37,886 nt of DNA from Planctomycetota bacterium. Lineage in GTDB: Bacteria; Planctomycetota; Phycisphaerae; UBA1845; UTPLA1. The stretch covers positions 1 through 37,886 of the forward strand of contig JADJRI010000048.1 of NCBI GenBank assembly GCA_016712275.1, read 5' to 3'. Made by a program: the position numbers and the translations under genes. A model generated the notes under the pieces. The model searched no databases. It was not told the origin of the DNA and saw only the letters and a list, made by a program, of their open reading frames with translations. Positions 28,169 to 35,661 of the stretch are shown here, in pieces (the stretch's first letter is position 1; each line of letters starts with the position of its first letter).

Positions 28169-29305
28169 GTGAGCGTCAAGAAAATCTGCGTGCATCAGAT
28201 CGAAGATCCGGTTCTCAAGACCCTGACCGATTACAAGATTGTTGCGACGTCAAAATCGCGCGACGAGCTTCGGAACATCATTGGCGCGGAACATGTCGCC
28301 GCGCTCATCATCGATCTCGATGCGCAGGACGCATTCGATATTGTCGTGGAAGCCCTTGAAATAAGGCATTCGCTCGCGGTCATCGGCGTTACAGGCACCA
28401 ACGACGTCAATCGCATTATTCGCGCCCAGCGCGCTGGCTGCCGGCAGCTTACCTGCAAGCCGCTCGACGAAAACGATCTGCGCTCGGCGCTGAATCGCGC
28501 GCTCTCGGAATCCGACGACCGCCCTTCATTGGGCAAGACGATTGCCGTCATGGGCACCCAGGGCGGCGCTGGAGCCACCACGGTGGCATGCTACCTGGCC
28601 ATGTCGATCGCAGAGTTTTCCCCCTCACTAGCATTTCTCGATCTCGATCTGGAATTCGGAACCGTCGCCAAGGCATGGGATTTGAACCCGCGGTATACCA
28701 TCGCGGACTTGCGCGAAGCCGGCGAAATCGACCGGCACGTGCTCGAGGAAATGATGCTCGACCTTCCATCCGGCATTTCAGTACTGCCAAGGCCGGAGGA
28801 AATCGAGGCGGCACACAATGTCGACGAGGCATTGGTGCGCAGCATTCTGCATACGGCAAATTCGATCTTCCCCTATGTGGTCATTGACTTGCCGCGCAAG
28901 CTCGACGCCGTCACCGGAGCCGCCATCGAGGCATGCCATAAGCTGCTGATCGTGACGCAACTCAACGTGACCGGCATCTTGAATGCCGGCCGGCTCAACG
29001 ACGGCCTGCTCCGCTTCGGCGTGCCGCAGGAAAAGATCGAATTCGTTGTCAATCGCTTCAATAAAGGCACGTCCATGCTCGATGCAAAAGCACTGGAAAC
29101 CAAGGTTCACAAGAAGACTATTGGCGTGATTCCCAATCACTACAAGTCCCTTTCCGTCGCCAGCGACATGGGTCAGCCGGTGAACGAAGAGAATCCAGTG
29201 CGAAAGACCATTTCCGAAATTGCCAATACACTCTGCGGCCGTCAACCGACGCAGGCTGCCACCGGCTGGATGGCCAAACTCGGCTTCGGTGCTTCAAAAG
29301 ACTAA
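28169..29305 (+). CDS. CpaE/TadZ-like ParA-family ATPase with N-terminal receiver domain
   Basis: The GTG at 28169 is preceded by GGGAGG at a spacing of 8, which settles the start; the protein has 378 residues. Residues 1-115 look like a response-regulator receiver: the phosphoacceptor-type D49 in LIIDLD, T75, and K97 in CKPLD. Residues 122-350 are a MinD/ParA-type ATPase with the P-loop GTQGGAGATT, FLDLDLEFGT (Walker A') and VVIDLPRKLDAVT (Walker B region). The P-loop lacks the signature lysine (Q131 in place of K), as in atypical TadZ proteins. CpaE/TadZ places the Tad pilus machine at a cell pole. The gene is divergent from the PilZ-secretin operon (274-base gap), so all belong to one functional locus. 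wecB follows 99 bases downstream. Confidence 0.85.
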   Translation: MSVKKICVHQIEDPVLKTLTDYKIVATSKSRDELRNIIGAEHVAALIIDLDAQDAFDIVVEALEIRHSLAVIGVTGTNDVNRIIRAQRAGCRQLTCKPLDENDLRSALNRALSESDDRPSLGKTIAVMGTQGGAGATTVACYLAMSIAEFSPSLAFLDLDLEFGTVAKAWDLNPRYTIADLREAGEIDRHVLEEMMLDLPSGISVLPRPEEIEAAHNVDEALVRSILHTANSIFPYVVIDLPRKLDAVTGAAIEACHKLLIVTQLNVTGILNAGRLNDGLLRFGVPQEKIEFVVNRFNKGTSMLDAKALETKVHKKTIGVIPNHYKSLSVASDMGQPVNEENPVRKTISEIANTLCGRQPTQAATGWMAKLGFGASKD

Positions 29306-29404
29306 CGCATTGGCCTTTTCAGCAGTGAAAAACCGTGACGCAACACGCGACATCGCAGCCGGCGAGCCAATGTCAACCCTCGGCAAAATCGATAGAATGC
29401 CCTC

Positions 29405-30520
29405 GTGAGTGTGAAGCGACCGACCATTCTGATCACCGCGGGCACCCGCCCGGAAGCCATCAAGGTCGCACCGCTGATTCGCATTCTGCGAGAACGAAAC
29501 TTCGCCACGGTGCGCATCCTGGCCACCGCCCAGCACCGCGAACTGCTCGATCAGGTATTTCGCTTTTTCGATCTCACACCCGACATCGACCTCAACATCA
29601 TGCAGCCCGGCCAATCGCTCGCCGAATTGACCAGCAGGCTTCTTTCCGCCGTCGACTGCACGCTTGACACTGAAAAGCCGGACATGGTGCTGGCACAGGG
29701 CGATACGACGACCGTCATGACCACGGCACTTGCCTGTTTTTACCGAAAAATCCCCTTCGGCCACATCGAGGCGGGCTTGCGGACAAACGACCGGCACTAT
29801 CCCTTTCCCGAGGAAATCAACCGTGTCATCGTTAGCCGGCTCGGCGACCTGCATTTCGCCCCGACTACGCTTTCGCGCGACAACCTCGTTCGTGAAGGCG
29901 TGAATTCCGAAACCGTTTTCGTCACCGGCAACACTGTAATTGACGCCCTGCTCTGGGCCGCCGGCCGGGCCGACCTGCCCCGCGACTACGAACCGACCGA
30001 TGGCCGCAGGCTGGTTCTCGTCACCGCCCATCGCCGCGAGAACTTCGGAGAGCCCCTGCGCAATATTTGCGCGGCCATCTCGGATTTGGTCGAAGCCCGC
30101 GACGTGGAAGTACTCTATCCGGTGCATCCGAATCCCAACGTCGTGCAGACGACCAACGAAATGCTTAGTGGCCTGCCCGGCGTTCGGCTCGTTCCGCCGC
30201 TGGATTACCCGCATTTCGTCGCCGCGATGAAGGCCGCACACCTGATTCTCACGGATTCCGGCGGCGTGCAGGAAGAAGCGCCTTCACTCGGCAAACCGGT
30301 GCTGGTTTTGCGCGACGAGACCGAGCGCCCCGAAGGCGTGGCCGGCGGAACTTCCATTCTCGTCGGCCCCCACCGTGAGCGAATCGTGTCAAAAGCCCTT
30401 GAACTGCTGGACAACCCCGCCGCCTACGACCAAATCGCCCGCGCCTCAAACCCGTACGGCGACGGCCGCGCCAGCGAACGCATCGCGGACATCCTTTCCA
30501 AGGTGCTGATGGCTAGGTAG
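29405..30520 (+). CDS. wecB: UDP-N-acetylglucosamine 2-epimerase (non-hydrolysing)
   Basis: The protein has 371 residues, the family length, starting at GTG 29405. Conserved motifs are ITAGTRPEAIKVAPLI, LAQGDTTTVM, GHIEAGLRTND, PFPEEINRV, VTGNTVIDALLW, TAHRRENFGEP and TDSGGVQEEAPSLGKPVLVLR. Together they define the WecB/MnaA enzymes that interconvert UDP-GlcNAc and UDP-ManNAc in the cytoplasm. The product feeds cell-surface polysaccharides. A GT4 glycosyltransferase follows on the same strand after a REP-like hairpin. A WbpI-type role (2-epimerisation of a diamino sugar acid) is an alternative, since WbpB/WbpE-like enzymes are encoded about 10 kb away. Confidence 0.92.
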   Translation: MSVKRPTILITAGTRPEAIKVAPLIRILRERNFATVRILATAQHRELLDQVFRFFDLTPDIDLNIMQPGQSLAELTSRLLSAVDCTLDTEKPDMVLAQGDTTTVMTTALACFYRKIPFGHIEAGLRTNDRHYPFPEEINRVIVSRLGDLHFAPTTLSRDNLVREGVNSETVFVTGNTVIDALLWAAGRADLPRDYEPTDGRRLVLVTAHRRENFGEPLRNICAAISDLVEARDVEVLYPVHPNPNVVQTTNEMLSGLPGVRLVPPLDYPHFVAAMKAAHLILTDSGGVQEEAPSLGKPVLVLRDETERPEGVAGGTSILVGPHRERIVSKALELLDNPAAYDQIARASNPYGDGRASERIADILSKVLMAR

Positions 30521-30536
30521 AACGACAGTCTCGCAG

Positions 30537-30567
30537 GTGTGGCACAGGCTAATAGCCTGTGCCACAC
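30537..30567. repeat. REP-like palindrome, copy 1
   Basis: The arms GTGTGGCACAGGC (30537-30549) and GCCTGTGCCACAC (30555-30567) are perfect complements around the loop TAATA. It follows wecB by 16 bases. The same core, TGGCAC-x-GGC, occurs in the palindrome at 34034-34078. Without a T tract it is better read as an extragenic repeat than a simple terminator, though it may also end transcription. Confidence 0.65.
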
Positions 30568-30639
30568 TTCCGAGTCGGTTCTCCATGAATACCTGATGAG
30601 AAGGCCGCGAACGGCATTGTCAAACGGAACCTGTAACTT

Positions 30640-31725
30640 GTGGCGCGCACACTCCATATCCTGATTCAGAACCGCCCCGACACACCGACCAACCCCGGCG
30701 GAGATACGGTGCAAATGGAGCGCACCGCGCAATTCTTGCGCGAATTGGGCCATCGCGTTGATATCTCGTTTGATCTCGCGCCCGATTTGAGGCAATACGA
30801 CGTCGTTCACCTGTTCAACCTGACCCGGCCGGTTGAGACGCACATCCAAGCCCTGAATGCCAAGCGCCAAGGCAAGCCGTACGTACTATCCTCTGTATAC
30901 TGGGATCTCGATGCGGCTGTTCCGTGGAGTGCGTATGAATTTCCCCGGAATGTGTGGCGGCGAGTGGTTCCCTCTTCGCTTCGGCGAATGGCGCGTCAAA
31001 TTCGAGGTGGCGGCGCAGCCCCCGTCGACGAGCCAGTGTTGCAAGCCGAGATCATTCGCGACGCCATCGTGATTCTTCCAAACTCCAATGCAGAAAAGCA
31101 ACATCTTCTTGACCGATTTCCAAGTGTTCCAGCCGATCGATTCGTCGTCGTCCTCAATGGCATCGATCCGCCCAATTCCGCCAACGACGTGCAATCCTCT
31201 TCGTTTCCCGAAGTTGCAGGAGCGTTTGTTTGCGCCGGAGCGATCGGCCCGCGAAAGAACCAGCTCAATCTCGTACGTGCGTTTCGCGAATTGCCGGATG
31301 AGCGATTGATCATCATCGGCAACCCTTCGCCCGGAAGCGACCGATACTTGCGTGCCGTGCGCAAGGCATCAACAACGAACGTCACCTTTCGACCGGCCGT
31401 CGATCATTCGATGATGCTGGCGGCGCTCCGCGAAGCGAAGGCCCTCGTTCAGCCGTCGTACATCGAAACGCCGGGGCTATCGGCGATGGAAGCGGCGGCG
31501 TTGGGATTACCGGTAGTGGTGTCCGATGTGGCGCCTGTGCGTGAGTACTTTGGCGATTTGGCGCATTATTGCGATCCGTCATCGCCGGCCAGCATCGCCG
31601 ACGGCTGTAAAGCCGCAGTGGCGTCAGCTCCTAAAGATGGTCGCGAATTTACTTCAAAGCACCGATGGCCAAGAGCCCTTTCAGAATTGAAGACCGTCTT
31701 CGATCATATAAGAAGCTCCGACTGA
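30640..31725 (+). CDS. GT4-family (group 1) glycosyltransferase
   Basis: The protein has 361 residues, starting at GTG 30640. The N-terminal domain has TNPGGDTVQMERTAQFLRELGHRVDI, typical of GT4 acceptor-binding domains, here within the residues 17-44. The C-terminal Rossmann half contains CAGAIGPRKNQLNLVRAFREL and the nucleotide-sugar motif QPSYIETPGLSAMEAAALGLPVV (the E-x7-E element), both shortened in reading. It is a retaining transferase that probably adds sugar to a surface polysaccharide in the cytoplasm. No membrane segment is seen. A partner gene for export is not present nearby. It lies 119 bases after wecB and may be co-expressed with it. Confidence 0.85.
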   Translation: MARTLHILIQNRPDTPTNPGGDTVQMERTAQFLRELGHRVDISFDLAPDLRQYDVVHLFNLTRPVETHIQALNAKRQGKPYVLSSVYWDLDAAVPWSAYEFPRNVWRRVVPSSLRRMARQIRGGGAAPVDEPVLQAEIIRDAIVILPNSNAEKQHLLDRFPSVPADRFVVVLNGIDPPNSANDVQSSSFPEVAGAFVCAGAIGPRKNQLNLVRAFRELPDERLIIIGNPSPGSDRYLRAVRKASTTNVTFRPAVDHSMMLAALREAKALVQPSYIETPGLSAMEAAALGLPVVVSDVAPVREYFGDLAHYCDPSSPASIADGCKAAVASAPKDGREFTSKHRWPRALSELKTVFDHIRSSD

Positions 31726-31768
31726 TAGAGAGCTTGAACCTGTACATCGCGTGAAATAGAATACGGAT

Positions 31769-31993
31769 ATGTCGCTCGAAGAAGTAAAATCACTTGTGCT
31801 CGCCCTCACTCCAGAGGATCAATTGCGCCTCATGGACGACATCTCCGAGAGTTTAGATACTGCATACGCTGCAGGCGAATTGACCGACGAACAGCGGGCT
31901 GAGCTTGATCGACGGATTGCAGAGACTGATGCAAATCCTGATTCATTCTTAACACTCGACGAAGTCAAACGGCGACTATCAAAGTACACATGA
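31769..31993 (+). CDS. Antitoxin, putative addiction-module component (TIGR02574-like)
   Basis: The protein has 74 residues. It begins MSLEEVKSLVLALTPEDQLRLMDDI, followed by ELTDEQRAELDRRIAE and SFLTLDEVKRRL. The sequence 'L..LS..ER..L...I..SL' then 'L..E...EL.RR......P....W.EV..RL' is the usual pattern of this antitoxin family. Its stop overlaps the toxin start by four bases (ATGA at 31990), the normal gene order for this module. It should neutralise the toxin and repress the operon. Confidence 0.85.
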   Translation: MSLEEVKSLVLALTPEDQLRLMDDISESLDTAYAAGELTDEQRAELDRRIAETDANPDSFLTLDEVKRRLSKYT

Positions 31994-32289
31994 CGCTTCC
32001 AGCGATCTTCAAGCCAACCGCCACTGAGGAATTCGAAACGGCCATCAAATGGTATGAAGACGAGCAAGCCGGACTGGGTGGCAAATTCAAAGAAGCCGTG
32101 TTCGCGGCAATCGCCTCGATACAACAGCATCCTCGAACATATCCACGAATCCATCGCCAATTGAGAAGGGCGAAAGTAAAGCGATTTCCCTACGCAGTCA
32201 TTTACATCATCGAACCATTGGCAATCAGAGTAATTGCGATATTTCATATGCATCGCAATCAGGAGGAATGGAAATCGCGAGTGAATTAG
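31990..32289 (+). CDS. RelE/ParE-family toxin
   Basis: The protein has 99 residues. ATEEFETAIKWYEDEQAGLGGKF and YPRIHRQLRRAKVKRFPYAVIYII, followed by VIAIFHMHRNQEEW, are the standard ParE-type toxin segments. The closing HxxRNPxxW-like motif reads MHRNQEEW. ParE toxins act on DNA gyrase and RelE toxins cut mRNA on the ribosome; the sequence alone does not separate them, but the early W-Y-E-x-Q-A-G-L-G motif is more common in ParE-like members. It is coupled to the antitoxin through an ATGA overlap. Confidence 0.85.
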   Translation: MTLPAIFKPTATEEFETAIKWYEDEQAGLGGKFKEAVFAAIASIQQHPRTYPRIHRQLRRAKVKRFPYAVIYIIEPLAIRVIAIFHMHRNQEEWKSRVN

Positions 32290-32306
32290 CTCTCCATGCA
32301 TCCCAA

Positions 32307-32573
32307 CTACGGTTGCTCTGAGTTGTCGAAAAAGTCCAATGCACCACCTGCTTCCGGATACCAACTTATCAAGTCTTGAAGATTGTCGCGGAACAGTTTC
32401 GTTTTTTCTTCTGGGCCCAAGAACATCAACATCATGTATTCCGCATAATCCAAAATGCGATATGCAACCCCTTGGCCATCTTCTTCAGCCAACAGCGCAA
32501 CTTCATGCCGTGCATAAATCAACAGAGAATGGAGTGCCCGAAATCCCGGTTCTCGTTTGTCATGTGCGATCAT
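32307..32573 (-). CDS. Hypothetical small protein
   Basis: The protein has 88 residues, with ATG at 32573. It is mostly helical and acidic near its end (EEKTKLFRDNLQDLISWYPEAGG). LLIYARHEVALLAEE and YRILDYAEYMMLMFLG look like two amphipathic helices. No family is recognised. It converges with the toxin gene (17-base gap) and is 26 bases from the glmM start of the gap on the same strand, that is, it lies downstream of glmM and could be its last cistron. Codon use looks coding, but the call is by inspection only. Confidence 0.5.
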   Translation of the reverse strand: MIAHDKREPGFRALHSLLIYARHEVALLAEEDGQGVAYRILDYAEYMMLMFLGPEEKTKLFRDNLQDLISWYPEAGGALDFFDNSEQP

Positions 32574-32599
32574 AAAGTTGCACCAATCGGCGTTAAGAA

Positions 32600-33937
32600 C
32601 TACCCCCGCATCTCCGCCACCCGCTTCGCCAACCGCATCGCCGTCGCCTCATCCCCCGCCTCCGAAATCACCCGCGCGATCGGCTCCGTGTTCGACGGCC
32701 GCACATGCACCCATCCCTCGGCCCAATCGATCCGCAGCCCGTCCGCATCGTTCACCCGCCCATCGCTGATCGTCCGCACGCGCTCCAGCCACGCCTTGAT
32801 CTTCGCCGGCTCCATCTCGAACTTCTGCTTCACCATCACATATCGCGGAATCTCATCGACGATCTTCGACAGCGGCCGCCCATCCGTCGCCATCAAACTC
32901 AACACATGCGCCATGCCGACAAAACTGTCGCGCGTCATCACCACGCGCGGGTCGATCACGCCGCCGTTGCCCTCGCCGCCGAAAACACAACGATGATCCT
33001 GAATCGCCTTCGCCACATTCGCCTCGCCGACGGCCGTTCGATGCACCTTCGCCCCGCCGCCCGCCTTCGCCGCGAGATCGTCGATCATGCGAGACGTGGA
33101 CAAATTCACCGCGGCCGCCCCCGGCGTTTTCGCAAACAGATATTTCGCCACGAGCGCAACTGTGTATTCCTCGCCGATGTACCGCCCCGTCTCATCGACA
33201 ATCGCCAGCCGATCGGCATCCGGGTCCTGTGCGAAGCCGATGTCCGCCTTCTCCCTTCGCACCACTTCGCACAGCGTGACCAGATTCTCCGCCGTCGGCT
33301 CCGGCGTGTGGGCGAATTGGCCATTGGGCTCGTTGTTCATCGGGATGACATCGCAGCCCAACTCCTTCAATAACATTACACCGCCGATGCCGCCGGCGCC
33401 GTTCACGCTATCCAGCACAACGCGCGGCCTGCGCTTGCGAATGGCATCGACGTTCGAAATGGGAAGCACCTTTTCGATGTGCCGCACATGTGTGGAATTG
33501 TCTTCCAGCCGCTTGCCGATCTGCTGAGGCCCGACATAGAGAAAATCCTTCGCATCAAACCTCGCGAAAATCTTCTCCGCCAGTTCCGGAGGTGGCGCGA
33601 TCCCCGCCGACGTAAGAAACTTAATGCCGTTCCATTCGCCCGGATTGTGGCTGGCCGTCAGCACGACGCCGCCGGCGGCTTTCAACACGCCGATCATCAT
33701 GGCCGTGCCGGGTGTCGTGACGATGCCCAATTCAATCGCCGAACAGCCAGTCGCGAGCAGACCGCCGACCAGCGCGCTCTGCACCATCATCCCGCTCTGT
33801 CGCGAATCACGGCCAATGACCACGCTGCCGCCGCCAAGGTGTGATCCAAACGCGGCGCCCATCTCGGCCGCAAGCGTCGGCGTCATCGTCTTGCCGACCA
33901 ACCCCCGCACGCCCGAAACGCTTATCATCAAAGTCAT
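32600..33937 (-). CDS. glmM: Phosphoglucosamine mutase (alpha-D-phosphohexomutase family)
   Basis: Starting at 33937 the protein has 445 residues, typical for GlmM. It begins MTLMISVSGVRGLVG. VVLTASHNPGEWNGIKFL carries the catalytic phosphoserine, DPDADRLAI binds magnesium, FGGEGNGGVI contacts the sugar, and the C-terminal RPSNTEPIARV binds the phosphate. The family converts glucosamine-6-phosphate to glucosamine-1-phosphate on the way to UDP-GlcNAc, the substrate of WecB. Some close relatives act on mannose or glucose phosphates, so the substrate is likely but not certain. GGGG lies about 8 bases before the chosen ATG; an upstream start at 33961 would add 8 residues. Confidence 0.82.
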   Translation of the reverse strand: MTLMISVSGVRGLVGKTMTPTLAAEMGAAFGSHLGGGSVVIGRDSRQSGMMVQSALVGGLLATGCSAIELGIVTTPGTAMMIGVLKAAGGVVLTASHNPGEWNGIKFLTSAGIAPPPELAEKIFARFDAKDFLYVGPQQIGKRLEDNSTHVRHIEKVLPISNVDAIRKRRPRVVLDSVNGAGGIGGVMLLKELGCDVIPMNNEPNGQFAHTPEPTAENLVTLCEVVRREKADIGFAQDPDADRLAIVDETGRYIGEEYTVALVAKYLFAKTPGAAAVNLSTSRMIDDLAAKAGGGAKVHRTAVGEANVAKAIQDHRCVFGGEGNGGVIDPRVVMTRDSFVGMAHVLSLMATDGRPLSKIVDEIPRYVMVKQKFEMEPAKIKAWLERVRTISDGRVNDADGLRIDWAEGWVHVRPSNTEPIARVISEAGDEATAMRLAKRVAEMRG

Positions 33938-34033
33938 CTGATATCCCCATTCAAATGGCACACGTTTTCCTCAATGTGCCGAAATTCTCGATTCGAAGCG
34001 ACAAAATCCAAAAATCGATGAAGTTGCTGCTCC

Positions 34034-34078
34034 ACGAAGGGTATGGCACCGGCAAATGGCCGGTGCCACACCCTTCGT
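34034..34078. repeat. REP-like palindrome, copy 2
   Basis: Two 20-base arms, 34034-34053 (ACGAAGGGTATGGCACCGGC) and 34059-34078, pair with one mismatch (A at 34043) around the loop AAATG. The core TGGCACCGGC/GCCGGTGCCA differs from copy 1 mainly by CCGG for CAGG. It lies between glmM and a small divergently placed gene. Confidence 0.65.
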
Positions 34079-34089
34079 CGCGCGCCGGC

Positions 34090-34372
34090 CTAATCATGCA
34101 CATCTCTCGCCTTTCGCCGGCCTTCGCGCTCCATATCGTCTCGAACCACGGCCGGCAAACTCGCCGCGGGAAACTCCGCTATGCCGGCCAGTGCCTCCAG
34201 TGTCCGCTCATACCTTGTCTGCGAATCCGCCAGAGAATCGACAAACAGCCGCCGCTCGCCCTTCACTACGCACAAACCGCCCCCCATCGCCCGTGAGCGG
34301 CACTTTTTGCACCACCAGTCCGCTCGCCGCCGCCGCTCGCAGCAGGAATTCCAGCCGTTTGTGTATCTCCAT
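34090..34372 (-). CDS. Small conserved hypothetical protein (one apparent frameshift)
   Basis: After repair the protein has about 93 residues. It starts MEIHKRLEFLLRAAAASGL, continues VVQKVPLTGDGGG, and then LCVVKGERRLFVDSLADSQ. The pattern 'R.E.L...GG.GGLC...G.R.LFVD..A....' is one I recall from a widespread family of small uncharacterised proteins of under 110 residues; no function is known to me. The break is at the C6 run 34280-34285; five C residues join the two frames. It is upstream of glmM on the same strand, with a REP-like palindrome between them, and divergent from the histidine kinase gene (135-base gap). Confidence 0.55.
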
Positions 34373-34507
34373 CGCCCAATCTTGATTGGACCCCTTCGTC
34401 GGGTCAAGCGAACTCAAACCCTCATTCGCGGGCTTTTCAATCCATGTGCCTTCCTGCCGATATATCTTTGGCGGCGAGATGTCCGCGCGCCCGTTCAGGA
34501 GCGAACC

Positions 34508-35341
34508 ATGTCGTCCGATTCCACCATCAAACCATGCGCCCCACGAACACCGCCGGGCATCGGACACGCCAACGACATCGACAGCCTGAACGCCGTCTTC
34601 GAACGCCAACTCAACACCCTCGAACAACACCTCCACGACCTTCAGCGTCAGGTCCAACAGCTCCAGCGCATGGCTTCGGTCGGCACGCTGTCCGCCATTC
34701 ACGCACACGAGTTTAACAACCTGCTCACTCCCATTCTCACGTACACGCAATATGCGCTCACCCGCGACGATCCCGCGCTGCATCGCACCGCCGTCGAAAA
34801 ATCCAACAAGAACGCAACGCGCCTTGCCGCACTCTGCCAGCGCATCCTCGGTCTTTCCACCGGCCCAACCGGCGGCACCACCGAACTTCACATAAAGCCG
34901 CTGCTCGTCGAAGCCCTTGAGAGCATCGGCCGCGATTTCGAAAAGGACAAAATCGCCGTCGGCATCGACGCACCCGACCATCTCAAAGTCCGGGCGGACG
35001 CCGGCGCGATCCAGCAGGTGCTCTTCAATCTCGTCATCAACGCATGGCAGGCGATGCTCGACAAGCCTGGACGGCTCACGCTATCTGCGCGAACGACACA
35101 CTGTGGTTTTGCAACCATTGAGGTCACCGATACCGGCAGCGGTATTTCACCTGAGAATCTTCACCGCGTCTTCCAACCCTTCTTCAGCACCAAATTCGAC
35201 GAACCCAAATCCTACCGCCGAGGTACCGGTCTCGGCCTGCATGTGTGTCGGCAACTCATTGAAGAGCAGGGCGGCAGCATCGAAGTGCAAAGCGAAATCG
35301 GCAAGGGAACGACTTTTTCCATTCAACTCCCATCCGCCTGA
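34508..35341 (+). CDS. Soluble orphan sensor histidine kinase
   Basis: AGGAG 7 bases before ATG 34508 sets the start; the protein has 277 residues. Residues 25-55 form a coiled coil (LNTLEQHLHDLQRQVQQLQ). The phosphoacceptor is H67 in HAHEFNNLL, the H box of the HisKA-related NtrB-like class. The ATPase domain has the N box VLFNLVINAWQAM, G1 DTGSGI, the F box FQPFFSTKF and G2 GTGLGLHVC. There is no membrane segment or recognisable sensor domain, so input must come through the coiled coil or a partner. No response regulator lies beside it. The receiver domain of the CpaE-like protein 5 kb upstream is the nearest candidate partner, but that is only a guess. Confidence 0.88.
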   Translation: MSSDSTIKPCAPRTPPGIGHANDIDSLNAVFERQLNTLEQHLHDLQRQVQQLQRMASVGTLSAIHAHEFNNLLTPILTYTQYALTRDDPALHRTAVEKSNKNATRLAALCQRILGLSTGPTGGTTELHIKPLLVEALESIGRDFEKDKIAVGIDAPDHLKVRADAGAIQQVLFNLVINAWQAMLDKPGRLTLSARTTHCGFATIEVTDTGSGISPENLHRVFQPFFSTKFDEPKSYRRGTGLGLHVCRQLIEEQGGSIEVQSEIGKGTTFSIQLPSA

Positions 35342-35661
35342 TTCGCCGCAATTCAATCGAGCCTGGTTTGATGCGTGAGTTGAGACTTCAAACTCGAAGT
35401 CCGTTCAGCAATTCAAGGTACTCGTAAAGTTTGATGCGGCACATCCGCCCCGGCTGCGGAATCTTATCAAACTTCACCTTATGCCTAATCCCATCATTCC
35501 CAACGACTTATGCCGTGCCACGGGAACCCCTCAAATCATCAAACCATCCACAAAAACAATCAGCTACCTTCAGGAATGTTGTCCTCGCGATGTCATTCGA
35601 CGTATCATTCATGCATCAAAAAGGACCACGATATCGCCGTGACCGACTGCGAAGGAACCAA
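35342..35661. other. 320-bp leader region of ribBA
   Basis: The stretch between the histidine kinase stop and ribBA start has no convincing gene; the in-frame upstream extension of ribBA (from 35431) shows no family sequence. It contains one notable structured element, 35427-35474. I did not find the conserved FMN riboswitch boxes. Confidence 0.5.
35427..35474 (+). promoter_or_regulatory. Structured RNA element upstream of ribBA
   Basis: AAGTTTGAT (35427-35435) and ATCAAACTT (35466-35474) form a perfect 9-bp stem. Inside it GCGG-CACAT-CCGC (35436-35448) can form a second hairpin, and a later GCGG offers an alternative pairing for the same CCGC. Mutually exclusive stems of this kind fit a leader control element or a terminator for the preceding kinase gene. 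It ends 187 bases before the ribBA ATG. Confidence 0.35.

Noticed and set aside
35342..35661. FMN riboswitch before ribBA
   Set aside because: The conserved RFN boxes (for example AGGGGC...GAAATTCCC-like segments) were not found; only generic stems are present.
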